Source: Pilaira anomala (Eukaryota; Mucoromycota; Mucoromycetes; Mucorales; Mucoraceae). Taken from it: a stretch of DNA of 64,000 nt. The position numbers and the translations under genes were made by a program. This document shows, piece by piece, positions 55,101 to 64,000 of the stretch (the first letter of the stretch is position 1; each line of letters starts with the position of its first letter). The notes beneath the pieces are model-generated. The model was not told the origin of the DNA and searched no databases. It saw nothing but the letters and a program-made list of their open reading frames with translations. The DNA lies in assembly GCA_025716855.1 (NCBI GenBank), contig JAIXMQ010000024.1:341645-405644 (forward strand), written 5' to 3'.

Positions 55101-56642
55101 TAAAAGGTCATCCATCGTGATAGGAGCCACCAACGATTCAGCTTCAGATGAAGACAAACGTAGGGATTCTGGTAGTCGTTCTAGTAAAGTATCAAGAGAA
55201 GTCATGTCCACAGGTTCAGGTGAATAAAGATCATTATAGAAAAAAGAAGCAGTTTCAAGCATCTCCTCCTTGGTAGTACAGGGGGATAGAGACTCAGGAT
55301 GTATCAAAGGTGGTATCAGTTGGCGAGCCGCACGAGAAGCGACAGTTCGTTTTAGATAACCGGCAGACAGTTCACCAAATTCACGCCATCGGATTCCAGA
55401 CCGTAAGGCTAGAGTTTCAACTCGGTATTGTTGTATAGAAATTAACTGTTGCTCAACAATTTTTAATTGAGGAGATAGAATAGAAAGTGAAGCAGGATTA
55501 GAAATAAGTTTTTTTCTCAAACCAGATCGTTTTTTATGTAAGAGGTCTTCGGCTCGTTTCAAATTGAAAGCTTTACGACGAAAAAAGGCTCGACATATGT
55601 CAGCAGTAATCAGTTTCAAACGTTCCCATTTGATAGCAGCAGAGAGAGAAGGATCTAGAGCAGCGACACCTTCAGTAAGAGCAAGATTCAAGCGTTTTTT
55701 GAAATCTGGATTTCGAGCAAGTTTAGGATGCGCACGCCAGAGACCCTTACCGACAGATTTAGCTGTAGAGTCAGTGCCAGTAGGTTGGTGTAAACGGAGA
55801 TGGGTGGTCAATAAAAAGTGATCCGACCAGATAGGTTGTATAAAGGTGGTAGAGCAGTCATCAAAATCAATCGAAGAAAATAAATCAGTAGAAATAAATA
55901 TATAATCAATACAAGATTGTGATACTCCCCTTTGGAAGGTATTAGAAGGAAAAGTTCCTGAAGGTGTAATACCATCAACGAAATGATTATCAGTGTAAGC
56001 TAGCCAATGAGAGGGAGCTTGTCTAGAGCGAGTAGTAGAGAGTGAATGACCATAGGTGTAATTGAAATCACCGAGTAGTATAGTCCGAGTAGGCGAAGAG
56101 GGAAATATCAATGGATATTTTTGTTGAATATCAGTAAGAAAAGTATATCGTTCAGCACGAGAAGCAGGAAAATATACCACTGAAACTGTTAATGGAAGAA
56201 AAAGGTCAGAAGTATGCGAGACTGTGGTAGAGATAACACGTTCACAGGGACTAATAAAACTGTTAGAAAAAAGGATGTCAGAAGAAAAGGATACCAAACC
56301 GCAATGAGAAGACCAGATGCTAGAAGAGGCCTGGAATTGGATATGGAACATTTCTTTGATTTCAGTAGTAGAAGCGTGGGTTTCTTGAAGTGCAAGCAAG
56401 TCAAGGCCACGATCCTTTAGATAGCGAATAAAATGACTTCGGGTGGATGGTGCTGCTGTCTTGGTAAGACCGCGACAGTTGAGAGAGCCAACCTTCAAAT
56501 TTAAGTATCTAGAGGGGAGAGAGGAGGAATCCGGGGGGTTTATATAATCGTGAGAAGAAGTAGAAGCAGTTGTATTATGGATAACATCAGGGATATTATT
56601 AAAATTAATAGAATTAGTAGTAGATTGATTAATTAAATTCAT
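52140..56642 (-). pseudogene. LINE ORF2: endonuclease-reverse transcriptase, split by an insertion
   Basis: The main open frame, 56642-53136, has 1168 codons. An apurinic-type endonuclease comes first: 'LKVGSLNCRGLTK', 'LLALQETHAS', 'LLGDFNYTYG' and 'WSDHFLLTTHL'. The reverse transcriptase follows, with 'SSPGMDGLPYAILRL', 'GLLLDQEKAYNRVHP', 'LKQGDPLSPILFNLAF' and the catalytic 'LLAYADDVV'. The reading stops inside a 373-bp LTR-like insertion. It resumes at 52796-52140 with 'TYRLLCLKRPGNTN' and a zinc site 'CPICSEPVESILHFIFLC' (zf-RVT). Across the insertion and its 5-bp duplication the frame is continuous, so the insertion alone broke the gene. Start codon is one base after the ORF1 stop. Confidence 0.88.
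52781..53153. mobile_element. Solo-LTR-like insertion (373 bp) in LINE ORF2
   Basis: Begins TGTGGTGATCTAG and ends CTATATCACAACA, 11 of 13 matching as inverted ends. Flanked by AAGGA at 52776-52780 and 53154-53158. AT-rich, no ORF. The sequence differs from the LTR at 47492, so it is a second LTR family or a non-autonomous TRIM-like unit. Confidence 0.72.
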
Positions 56643-56643
56643 T

Positions 56644-58164
56644 TTAGATAGATATACGCTGAGTTGTGTTATCTTCTGACGGAACAGAGGATTCAGTACT
56701 AGTAGCTAGTAAAGGGTTAGAGATAACTTCTGGAGATGAAGACTCTATTTCCATCATGAATTCATCTTCAGTAACCGGAGCTGGTTCAACAGCAAGAAGT
56801 TTCTTTTTGTTTTTTGGATTGGCTAAACAAGAACCATGATTAGTGCGCTCATGACCAGGCAGCTTACAGTGCTTGCAGACCTTGATAAGAGACACGAGAT
56901 CAACAACTTGGTTAGTAACACTGGGCTGAGCAACTGGGAGAGTCGTAGTTTTAGAAGTATCTGTAGCGTACTGGCTAGTGGTACGAGTAACTCGACCAGT
57001 AGTGGAAGGAATCAAGTCAGTAGGTATCACCTGAGATTGAGAAGAAGAGGACTCGGTATAAGAGGTAGCAAAATCAGACGTGACAGGTGTATGTTGAACT
57101 GGATTCGAAGAGATAGGCGTAGTTGAAGATACAGCATCGGGAGAGAGAGTCTGAGGTGGTTTAGGCATTTTTCTGGGTTTTTTGGAGAGTGCAGGAGATG
57201 GCCCGGAAGTATTCTTTCTTGGACAAAATTTGGCAATATGGCCCGTTTTATTACAAAGACGACAAACAGTAGCCTTCTGACGTACAGGACAATCTAGCAA
57301 GGCGTGTTGATCAGAATGACAATAGCGACAGAAGGAAGGCATAGAAGCCCAGGTAGCTAAGACATGAACTGAATCTGGAGTATCAGAGAGAATATCACCT
57401 GAAAGATGATCATAATTTAAAGGGAAGTATAACCAATCCACTGAGTGAGTTAAAGCAGTAGTCTGGGACTCGGAGATAGCTAGAACGGCATAACCATATC
57501 CAGCGTATACTCCAGAAGTACCAACAGCTAAACCGCTATCGAGAAGATCACCATATTTCTGCAGATTGATAGTCATGTCAGATTTTAACTGAGCGAGGCC
57601 TCCATCAGGGCGACCATATTCTGGTGGAAGGTTGGTAAAAGATATTTTACGAATACTATCAGTTGAGGCTAAAGATGGGTAAGCCAAAAAGGAAGCAGTA
57701 AAAGAGGGGAGATTGAAAGTGGGATCGTTTGAAAATTGTTTAAAAAATAAAGGAGACACTTGAACTTCTGCATAAAGACGACCATAGTCGGTTCTCGTCT
57801 TATCAGAAATAAAAAATAAATGTTTTCCATTATCACAGTATGTCTGAAATTCTGAAATGAACAGAGAGTATTTCTCTTTGACTTGAGAGATGTCAATGAG
57901 AATGGAATGAGCAAACGAGCCTTTAAGAAAAGGACGAATGGCTGCATTCGAAAAGGGATCAAAAGGAGGAGAAAGTTCAGCGCTGGTGATGACGTTTCCA
58001 TTGTTATCAGTTGGCAATTGGGTTGGTGAGTTGGAGGGAGGCTCTACCAAGTTACTAGAGAATCGTTTCGATTGCCCTGAGATGACTTGTGCCCATGTTT
58101 TCTTTATTTTGGTGTTATGCGGACCTTGAAAGGTACCGTTTGGTTTATTAGCGGAAAGAACCAT
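56644..58164 (-). CDS. LINE ORF1: gag-like nucleic-acid-binding protein
   Basis: 506 residues, uninterrupted. Three retroviral-type zinc knuckles are visible: 'CRYCHSDQHALLDC' and 'CRLCNKTGHIAKFC' (both CX2CX4HX4C) near the middle, and a later 'CKHCKLPGHERTNHGSC' with a longer last spacing. The N-terminal half has mixed alpha/beta composition without a clear RRM. Between knuckles there is a long Ser/Thr/Pro-rich segment. ORF1 proteins of LINEs coat the element RNA and carry it to the nucleus. Start is the ATG after 'ctttccgctaat' context on the minus strand; no earlier in-frame ATG is evident. Stop and ORF2 start are arranged TAA-A-ATG. Confidence 0.85.
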   Translation of the reverse strand: MVLSANKPNGTFQGPHNTKIKKTWAQVISGQSKRFSSNLVEPPSNSPTQLPTDNNGNVITSAELSPPFDPFSNAAIRPFLKGSFAHSILIDISQVKEKYSLFISEFQTYCDNGKHLFFISDKTRTDYGRLYAEVQVSPLFFKQFSNDPTFNLPSFTASFLAYPSLASTDSIRKISFTNLPPEYGRPDGGLAQLKSDMTINLQKYGDLLDSGLAVGTSGVYAGYGYAVLAISESQTTALTHSVDWLYFPLNYDHLSGDILSDTPDSVHVLATWASMPSFCRYCHSDQHALLDCPVRQKATVCRLCNKTGHIAKFCPRKNTSGPSPALSKKPRKMPKPPQTLSPDAVSSTTPISSNPVQHTPVTSDFATSYTESSSSQSQVIPTDLIPSTTGRVTRTTSQYATDTSKTTTLPVAQPSVTNQVVDLVSLIKVCKHCKLPGHERTNHGSCLANPKNKKKLLAVEPAPVTEDEFMMEIESSSPEVISNPLLATSTESSVPSEDNTTQRISI

Positions 58165-58309
58165 GATCCTTGACGACGAGAACTGTTTCAGGTTTTTTTT
58201 TTAAAAAAAAACAAGTCACTTTGAATTTAGATAGGTGAATCCCTTTTTAACCTTTTCATTTTTTATTTACCTATTTTATAAACATAAAGCGCGTGCGTTG
58301 TTAGACAAC

Positions 58310-60049
58310 ATGTCATCGGATGAAGAAGATATTGATTTAAATGAAGATACTGCTTCTCAGTTAGGAACCATTACTGACGACGGTAACGACTTGATGGATA
58401 TTGAAGGTAAACTATAATAAAACTTAAAGAGTCACCCCCTTGTTTTTTTATATATATATATATATTCATTACTCCTATAGATCCCCTTCCTTCAACCCAG
58501 AATTCACCTGCAGCAACATCATCACCACCACAAAACTCACCAAACACAAGACAACTTGATCTAAATATTAATCCCCAACTATTGACTTGTAAGTCATATG
58601 ATTGTGTACCACTGGTAAAGTAACCTGATCTAGTTTAAAAAAAAAAGATAACTTATTTTTTTTTTTTTTTTTTTTTGCCCGCAACCAAATTTAAATTCGT
58701 TTAGGCAGCTGCAGTTCATCCATCACCCATTTCTAGCTTAGCCACCACACCTTGTTATCGATGGATACTAACAGGTTCAGAAGACGGATATATTCGAAAA
58801 TGGGATTTCTTTGCCTCAATGAACGGTAAAACCAGTTTAACTCAGGCACAAAGACATTATCATGTGGATTCCGTCACTTTAGCAGGTGTATTAAGTTCAT
58901 GGTGGGAAAATGAAGAGACAAATGGTATCCGTAACAGTACAGAATCAGATGAAGCGATGCAATTAAGTGAGCCAAAGTTATCACCTGTCTATAGTTTAGA
59001 TATTCATTCTGAAGCACTTTGGGCATTACAGGGTTGTGAAAATGGTTCGATCAATTTAACATCGGTTCGGCATGATGAAGGAAAATGTCATCATGTGCTC
59101 CGGAGCCACACCGGTCCTGTTTCCGTATTAATGATAACACCAAGCCAAACCGGTGTCATTTCAGGTTCTTGGGATAAATCTGTATTGGAATGGGACCTAA
59201 ATACTGGGTCTATTGTGAGATCTTATGATGGTCATAATTCTCAATTATCCTGTGCTCTTTTTCAACCTCTTTATTCTCCTTATGTACCTGATACCTTGGA
59301 TGATGAACAACAAGGTCCGAGATGGAATGAAAGAAATCAAAATGTTTTCATGACCACAAGTATTGATGGTCAATGTTTGTTATGGGATAGACGTGAACCA
59401 GATAAAGATGCAAGAAAGTTAAAAGTACCTGATAGAACACCACCCTGGTGTCTTTCCGTAATTATTTTATTATAATTTTTTTTTTATAATGTGATCTTAT
59501 ATAATAATATATTTATCATAGGCTTGTTGGAGTGCGGATGGTTCAAAAATTTATATGGGAAGAAGAAATGGTACAGTGGATGAATATGATTATGCTTCTC
59601 AAAAATGGATTCAAACATTTCGTATGCCTGCAAACTCGGGTCCAGTTTCTTATGTTACTAGTATGCCTAATGGAAAGCATATAATATGGTTAGTATGATT
59701 AATATTTTTTTTTTTTCATGATTTTAAACAACTAACATATCCCCCACACACACCTATTTTTTTTTTTTTTTTTTTTTTTAGTGCTTCAAATGATAATATT
59801 CGTTTATGGAATACTACAATTGAATCTTCATTTACCATTCGTCCAGAAACTGAACTTGGGTTTGCTAAACCTTCAAAGATATCATCTGTCATTCCATTTA
59901 GTATTTTATCTGGACATCACGGCGGTACCGTATCTCATATATCCATTGACCCAACTTGTAAGTACATGATCACTACTTCTGGTAATAGAGGTTGGGATGG
60001 TACCTCTACAAATGCTTGTTTATTTTATGATATTTCTCCCATTCTGTAA
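58310..60049 (+). CDS. SPT8: SAGA complex WD40 subunit Spt8
   Basis: Five exons (58310-58406, 58481-58588, 58709-59457, 59522-59688, 59782-60049) join to 462 residues. After an acidic N-terminus ('MSSDEEDIDLNEDTASQLG') a WD40 propeller contains 'RWILTGSEDGYIRKWDFFAS', 'SVTLAGVLSSWWENEE', 'VISGSWDKSVLEWD' and the diagnostic end 'YMITTSGNRGWDGTSTNACL'. Spt8 is the TBP-contacting subunit of the SAGA coactivator. Exon 3 start is set at the 'GCAG|CT' acceptor, because the upstream 'TTTAG' would break frame. The acidic start is shorter than in yeast (602 aa). A LINE insertion ends about 110-145 bp upstream, so part of the original promoter may be displaced. Confidence 0.9.
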
Positions 60050-60166
60050 ATATATACCAATATACCTTCATAATCTATAAAAACTTGTTGTAAAAAAATG
60101 CCAAGAAATTTCTGTGTGTCAATTGGATATCCACATGCTTTGTTTATCAATTCAATTTGGCATGTG

Positions 60167-60205
<39 letters not shown>

Positions 60206-60330
60206 TGCCTTTTTTTTCTGAAGATGTTAGGTAAAACTTGTTGCAATTTATTTAATCAGTGACTTTAATATATCACCTTACTGTGCATTAAAAGATATGT
60301 GCATACAAGGTGTCATGTTAGCATTTGTTC

Positions 60331-60363
<33 letters not shown>

Positions 60364-60707
60364 GAAGCAAACTGAAATAGATTATGCATATATTATAACT
60401 ATAGTTACATGAATCACTTGACTGTAAAAAAAAAAAATGAGTTACCAAGCAGTAACCAGTAATGCTCACTTTTATTTGAGCACTGGATTAAATATTATCA
60501 TAATAATGTGACCACATCGATTCATTTTATTCCTCTCATGTATACTATATTGTATAGTAATAATATAATTGAAATAAAGAGACTTTAATTTGACAAGAGT
60601 GAAATCAGGTGTGTATCTCCTTTTTCTTTATCAAAAAACTAACTAAAGTTAGTAAACACGTAGCGTAGCTTACAGGGTTTTTGCTACCGTAATGTAATGG
60701 TATTAAC

Positions 60708-60738
<31 letters not shown>

Positions 60739-60898
60739 GTATGATTTGGATGGAGTTTCCGGTACATACAATTAAGAAATTCAGGTGTAGCAGGGTGATG
60801 TTTAGTTTTTTTCTATCAAAACATTACATATAACTATAGGTAAATAATAAACTATCCTTTATTTCTACATATTTTGAATTATTTTGAATTATTTTGAA
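60050..60898. other. Intergenic with poly-T/poly-A tracts and a dispersed repeat
   Basis: Long homopolymers at about 60170-60204, 60331-60362 and 60716-60737. One copy of the three-copy dispersed repeat is at about 60651-60707 (minus orientation). A pentameric 'attttgaatt' repeat sits at the end of the next gene. No gene seen. Confidence 0.5.
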
Positions 60899-61135
60899 TT
60901 ATTTTGAAATTCGCAAAAATTCAATCTCCTTTTCTTTCTTTTCGACTTCTATTCGGACTACTTCCTCCAATTCTAAGGCTATATATAATCTTTGAAGCTC
61001 TCGTCTCTTAATACGCAATTCTGTAATTTTTTTTTGGATATTATTCTAATCAAAGTAGCTATTAGTAAACCACGCGTAATAAAAAGCACTCAAAGTATTC
61101 GAAAATCTTACGGTTGTTTCATTTTTACCACACAT
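60899..61135 (-). CDS. Predicted 56-residue coiled-coil orphan, two exons
   Basis: Exon 1 (61112-61135) is 'MCGKNETT', followed by a GTAAGA donor. Exon 2 (60899-61045), after a TAG acceptor, reads 'NNIQKKITELRIKRRELQRL' and ends 'KEKEIEFLRISK' before TAA. Heptad-like Leu/Ile spacing predicts one continuous helix. The intron (66 bp) and open frame look real, and codon use is not random, but I know no relative. Upstream DNA (61186-61250) resembles the module found at 31790-31860 and 36055-36100, so a small gene family with shared promoters is possible. Confidence 0.4.
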
Positions 61136-61912
61136 TGTGAATAATAGGTACAATAATAATAATAAAGAGATAAAGAAAAAGATCAGAAAAAGAAAAAAAA
61201 AAGTGATTTATTTATAATGAGATGAACCTGTTTGTGGCGTACGAAAAAAAAAAGTAGTCAATAACACAAGTCATAATGGAATTAACTAGAACTTTTTAAA
61301 TTGAGGTGTAAGTTTATTCAACTATGTTAAAAGTACATGCAATAGTTCAGGAAGCATGAATTAAAAAACATTCTATATAACATGTACAACAATCGCGTAT
61401 CATTAATAAGATTTGTTTCAACTCAATTGAAGGGATAGATTAATATATAGTCATTTACCGAAAAAACTAATATATATTCATCGAACCAACTACAACACAT
61501 ATATATTTATCATATTCTGATAATCAATTGTATGTATACGCATTTCAAATTATTCCTTTTTTTTTTTTAATATATAATTTATTGAATTGAAAATAATAAA
61601 ACAAAATATGAAAAAGAAAATCGAGTGAGAGAGAGTGAGAGAGAGAGTGAGAGAGAGTGAGAGAGAGTGAGAGAGAGTGAGAGAGTGTGAGAGAGAGAGT
61701 GAGAGTAACAAAAAAATAAATAATGAGAAATGGTATATATATATATGTATATAGTATATAGAAGGGGATAATAATAATAAAAAAAATGATATAATAAGGA
61801 GAGGAATGGAAAGAAAAAAGATTTACAAGGTGAAAAGTGAGTGAGAAAGAGAGAGAGAGAGAGAGAGAGAGTGTGTGTGTGTGTGTGTATGTATGTAAAG
61901 TGAATAATAGAC
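61136..61912. other. Intergenic, purine microsatellites near the CLIP-like gene 3' end
   Basis: (GA)n-type arrays with the unit 'gagagagtga' at 61624-61706 and 61849-61872 followed by (GT)n at 61872-61888. These are probably the 3' UTR of the minus-strand CLIP-like gene. No ORF beyond repeat translations. Confidence 0.5.
61624..61706. repeat. GAGAGTGA-type microsatellite
   Basis: Imperfect tandem array of GA with regular GT interruptions, downstream of the CLIP-like stop codon. Confidence 0.8.
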
Positions 61913-64000
61913 TTAAAATGATTCGTTTTGATTAGGACATTTGTTTGTAAAATGAAGACCAAATTCTTCACAGTTTTCACAATACTGATGAAAAAAATGG
62001 GGATATAAGTAAAAAAAAAAAGGGAACCAAATTAATAAGATTCATGGCTACTTACAGGTCGTTCTAACTCATTTTTATCAATCGAAACCGCTTTACAACT
62101 GATCAAGTCATGACCTGTCACTTCACATATTTCACAATAAGAATCACCTTCTGATGGTTGAGAACGAATGACAGGAGAAGTTCTTTTTGTTACAGTAGGC
62201 AATGCTGATGATCCTACTGTTGTTGTTGTTGTTGTTGTTGTTGCAGATGAAATAATAGAAGATTTTTGATCTTCTCTAGCATCTTGAATTTCAAGTTCTA
62301 ACTTCTTGACCTGTTTACGTTCCTTTTCGAGTGCTTCTTCTAAATCTGCCTCTTTAAAGATTTTCGATTCAATCAAACTTTCCAATTCGGATATATCTCG
62401 ATTCAACATCACAATCTGTCGTTTTTGTTCCTTTTCAATCGATTCTCCCTTTTCTTTTGCCTTTCTTAATTCGGTAGCATGTTCAAGGTTTAATTTCTCA
62501 AGTTTCTTTTGATGTTGTTGTAAAAGTGCTGCAATCTTATCTTGTTCTGATAAATCTCCATTTAATACCATCTTGGTAGCATCTACTTGACTCACTTGAC
62601 CATGTAATTTCTCGACTTCTTCCATTAGCTTTAAACATTCGGTTTCAGTTTGTTTATGTGCTTCTTCTAACTTGGCATGATCCTTAGTCAATTTCTTATT
62701 TTCGGTCTTGAGTGTAGCAATCAAATGTTGATATTGACTTAAATCTTGATTCGCTTGTTCTGCTTGTTCTTTTTGCTTTAATAACATAGCGTTCTGAGCT
62801 TGCAATTTCTCAATTTCACTACGGAATGTTTCAATCTCTAATTGATGTTGCTTTTCATCTAATGATGAACTACTACTACCATTTGAAAGAGCTGTAACTT
62901 GACTAATATTACTTTGTTTATCTGCTAATTCACGTTCAACTTTTTCTTTTGATTCTGCCAATCTACGTAATTCACCTTCTGTCTTCTTTTGACTTTCAAC
63001 CGCAGATCGAACTTCATCAAGATACTTTGTACGTGACGCTAACTGTTCATCATAATCAGCTTGTAAACGAGCCAATTGTTCTTCTAATTTAGCCTTTTCT
63101 TTTGCAAGTCTCTCTGTATCTTTAGATTGATCTTTCAAGATCTCAGCTTCTACTTTAAGTGCTTCATGGCTGATCTTTTCATGTTCTAATGCTTCAATTT
63201 GTTCTGTTAATCTTTTACGTTCACTTTCCCAAACGTCTTTCAGGATCGCATGTTTTTCTTCAGTTTCAACGTTCATGATCAATTGATCAATTTCTTGTTT
63301 CAACGTCTCAATAGTAGATTGAAGTGTTTCGCGACGAGCTGCATGTTCTTGACATTGATTCGCTCTTTCTTTCTTCATTTCTTCAATTGTAGCTTCATAT
63401 GCTTCAATCGCATCTAATCCAGCCTTACGAAGATCTTCACGTTCCAACTCCAAAGAAGCAACACGACGACGTTCATCCGCCAAACTAGCATTGATCGCCT
63501 CACGATCCACACGATTCATTTCAACGGAGCTTTCATACAACTCGATACTTTCCATACCAGCTCTCTTTAATTCATCCACTGAATTCTTGTAACTGATTGA
63601 TACGTTCACGATACTCTTGTACCAAACTGGGACTCCTTTGCGTATTTTTCTTTCACTTGAGCCAATTCAGCCTTGACCTTATCAAACGTTTCCTTTGAAG
63701 TACAATCTTGATGTGCCAACCATTTAGTTTCAACATCTTTTAACTCTTCCAACAAACGTTCCTTTTCACGTGCATGACGTTCAGAATCCGCCTTGATACG
63801 TCGAATCTCACGTTCCTTTTCTTCTACTGCATTACGATGTGATTCTACCTGTTCAGAAAGTGTAGCCAAGAACATATCTTTTGCACGCGCAGTATCACGT
63901 AACGAGCTCATCTTTTCATGTACTTCTTCCATCTCCATTTCCAGTTGCATTTGACGATCCATTGCATCATTATCACTACCGGGTTGAAAGTACTTTGTTT
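61913..64000 (-). CDS. CLIP-170-like microtubule plus-end coiled-coil protein, 5' end beyond the window
   Basis: The frame is open through 64000 ('KYFQPGSDNDAMDRQM'), so the N-terminus, where CAP-Gly domains are expected, is missing. Over 600 residues of Glu/Lys/Leu-rich coiled coil follow. The C-terminus has two zinc knuckles: 'YCEICEVTGHDLISC' before the last intron, and 'YCENCEEFGLHFTNKC' in the last exon (61913-61984, joined to 62056). Tandem knuckles ending in an acidic/aromatic tail are the signature of CLIP-170, which tracks growing microtubule ends and binds dynactin. Around 63560-63625 the frame changes: either two single-base shifts or a 44-bp intron (63612 to 63569 region). Identity is solid for the C-terminus and inferred for the rest. 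Confidence 0.8.

Larger units (their letters stand above)
52083..58164 (-). mobile_element. Non-LTR retrotransposon (LINE) with poly-A end
   Basis: Minus-strand element. The 3' end is a 21-base poly-A (T-run at 52083-52103). ORF1 and ORF2 run from 58164 down to 52140. ORF2 is interrupted by a 373-bp LTR-like insertion (52781-53153). The 5' end lies somewhere between 58164 and about 58200, only about 110-145 bp from the SPT8 start codon. Target duplications were not identified. Domain order (gag-like zinc knuckles, endonuclease, reverse transcriptase, C-terminal zinc knuckle) fits L1/Tad-like LINEs of fungi. Confidence 0.85.

Noticed and set aside
56214..56420. Plus-strand ORFs inside the LINE
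   Set aside because: Antisense shadows of ORF2 with no independent signal.
61579..61980. Minus-strand ORF of 133 codons rich in Leu-Ser
   Set aside because: Translation of GA microsatellites downstream of the CLIP-like stop; the only real coding part there is the last exon in another frame.

Overview
The window looks like a chromosome piece from an early-diverging filamentous fungus, most likely Mucorales (Mucoromycota). The base composition is AT-rich with many poly-A/T runs. Most genes carry several short GT-AG introns. Housekeeping proteins are clearly fungal, while transposon and orphan families resemble those I associate with Mucor-type genomes. The species is not determined.

Layout. 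1-1.4 kb: 3' part of an Sds3-like histone deacetylase subunit gene. 1.7-7 kb: decayed sequence including a CACTA-like DNA transposon (3456-6849) with 27-bp inverted ends and an AAT target duplication. 7-9.2 kb: RPS28 and cytosolic tyrosyl-tRNA synthetase. 12.8-16.5 kb: an ASXH-like chromatin protein with a possible RAMA-like C-terminus, then UTP18. 17.2-20 kb: an orphan-family pseudogene and a second CACTA-type transposase remnant. 20.4-23.5 kb: an intron-containing Fanzor (eukaryotic TnpB-like RNA-guided nuclease) inside a TA-flanked element with about 210-bp near-identical inverted ends. 24.7-30.1 kb: KIN17, a TFIIB/BRF-like factor, and a convergent pair of mannosyltransferases (GT71 and GT15). 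30.1-32.6 kb: repeats and gene fragments. 32.7-43.6 kb: a P-type H+-ATPase, a DSC2/UBAC2-like ER protein, an NTF2-like protein, small orphans, ATP synthase subunit g and the DEAD-box helicase DRS1. 45.7 kb: tRNA-Thr(UGU). 47.4-49.9 kb: a dead KDZ transposase gene with a solo LTR inside it. 52.1-58.2 kb: a LINE whose ORF2 is split by another LTR-like insertion. 58.3-64 kb: SPT8, a 56-codon orphan gene, and the C-terminal part of a CLIP-170-like coiled-coil protein running off the window.

Functional themes. Chromatin and transcription: Sds3, ASXH protein, Spt8 and the BRF-like factor. Ribosome production: RPS28, Utp18 and Drs1. Cell wall and membrane: two Golgi mannosyltransferases, the H+-ATPase and the Dsc2-like protein. 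The genes are not operonic, but several are closely packed; the two mannosyltransferase stop codons overlap by 4 bp.

The most notable system is the Fanzor element. Its coding sequence looks intact with all three RuvC acidic positions. The non-coding end next to the gene's stop codon is repeated almost unchanged at the opposite end of the element, beside a truncated second Fanzor copy. That makes this non-coding end a good candidate for the guide-RNA (omega-RNA) scaffold.
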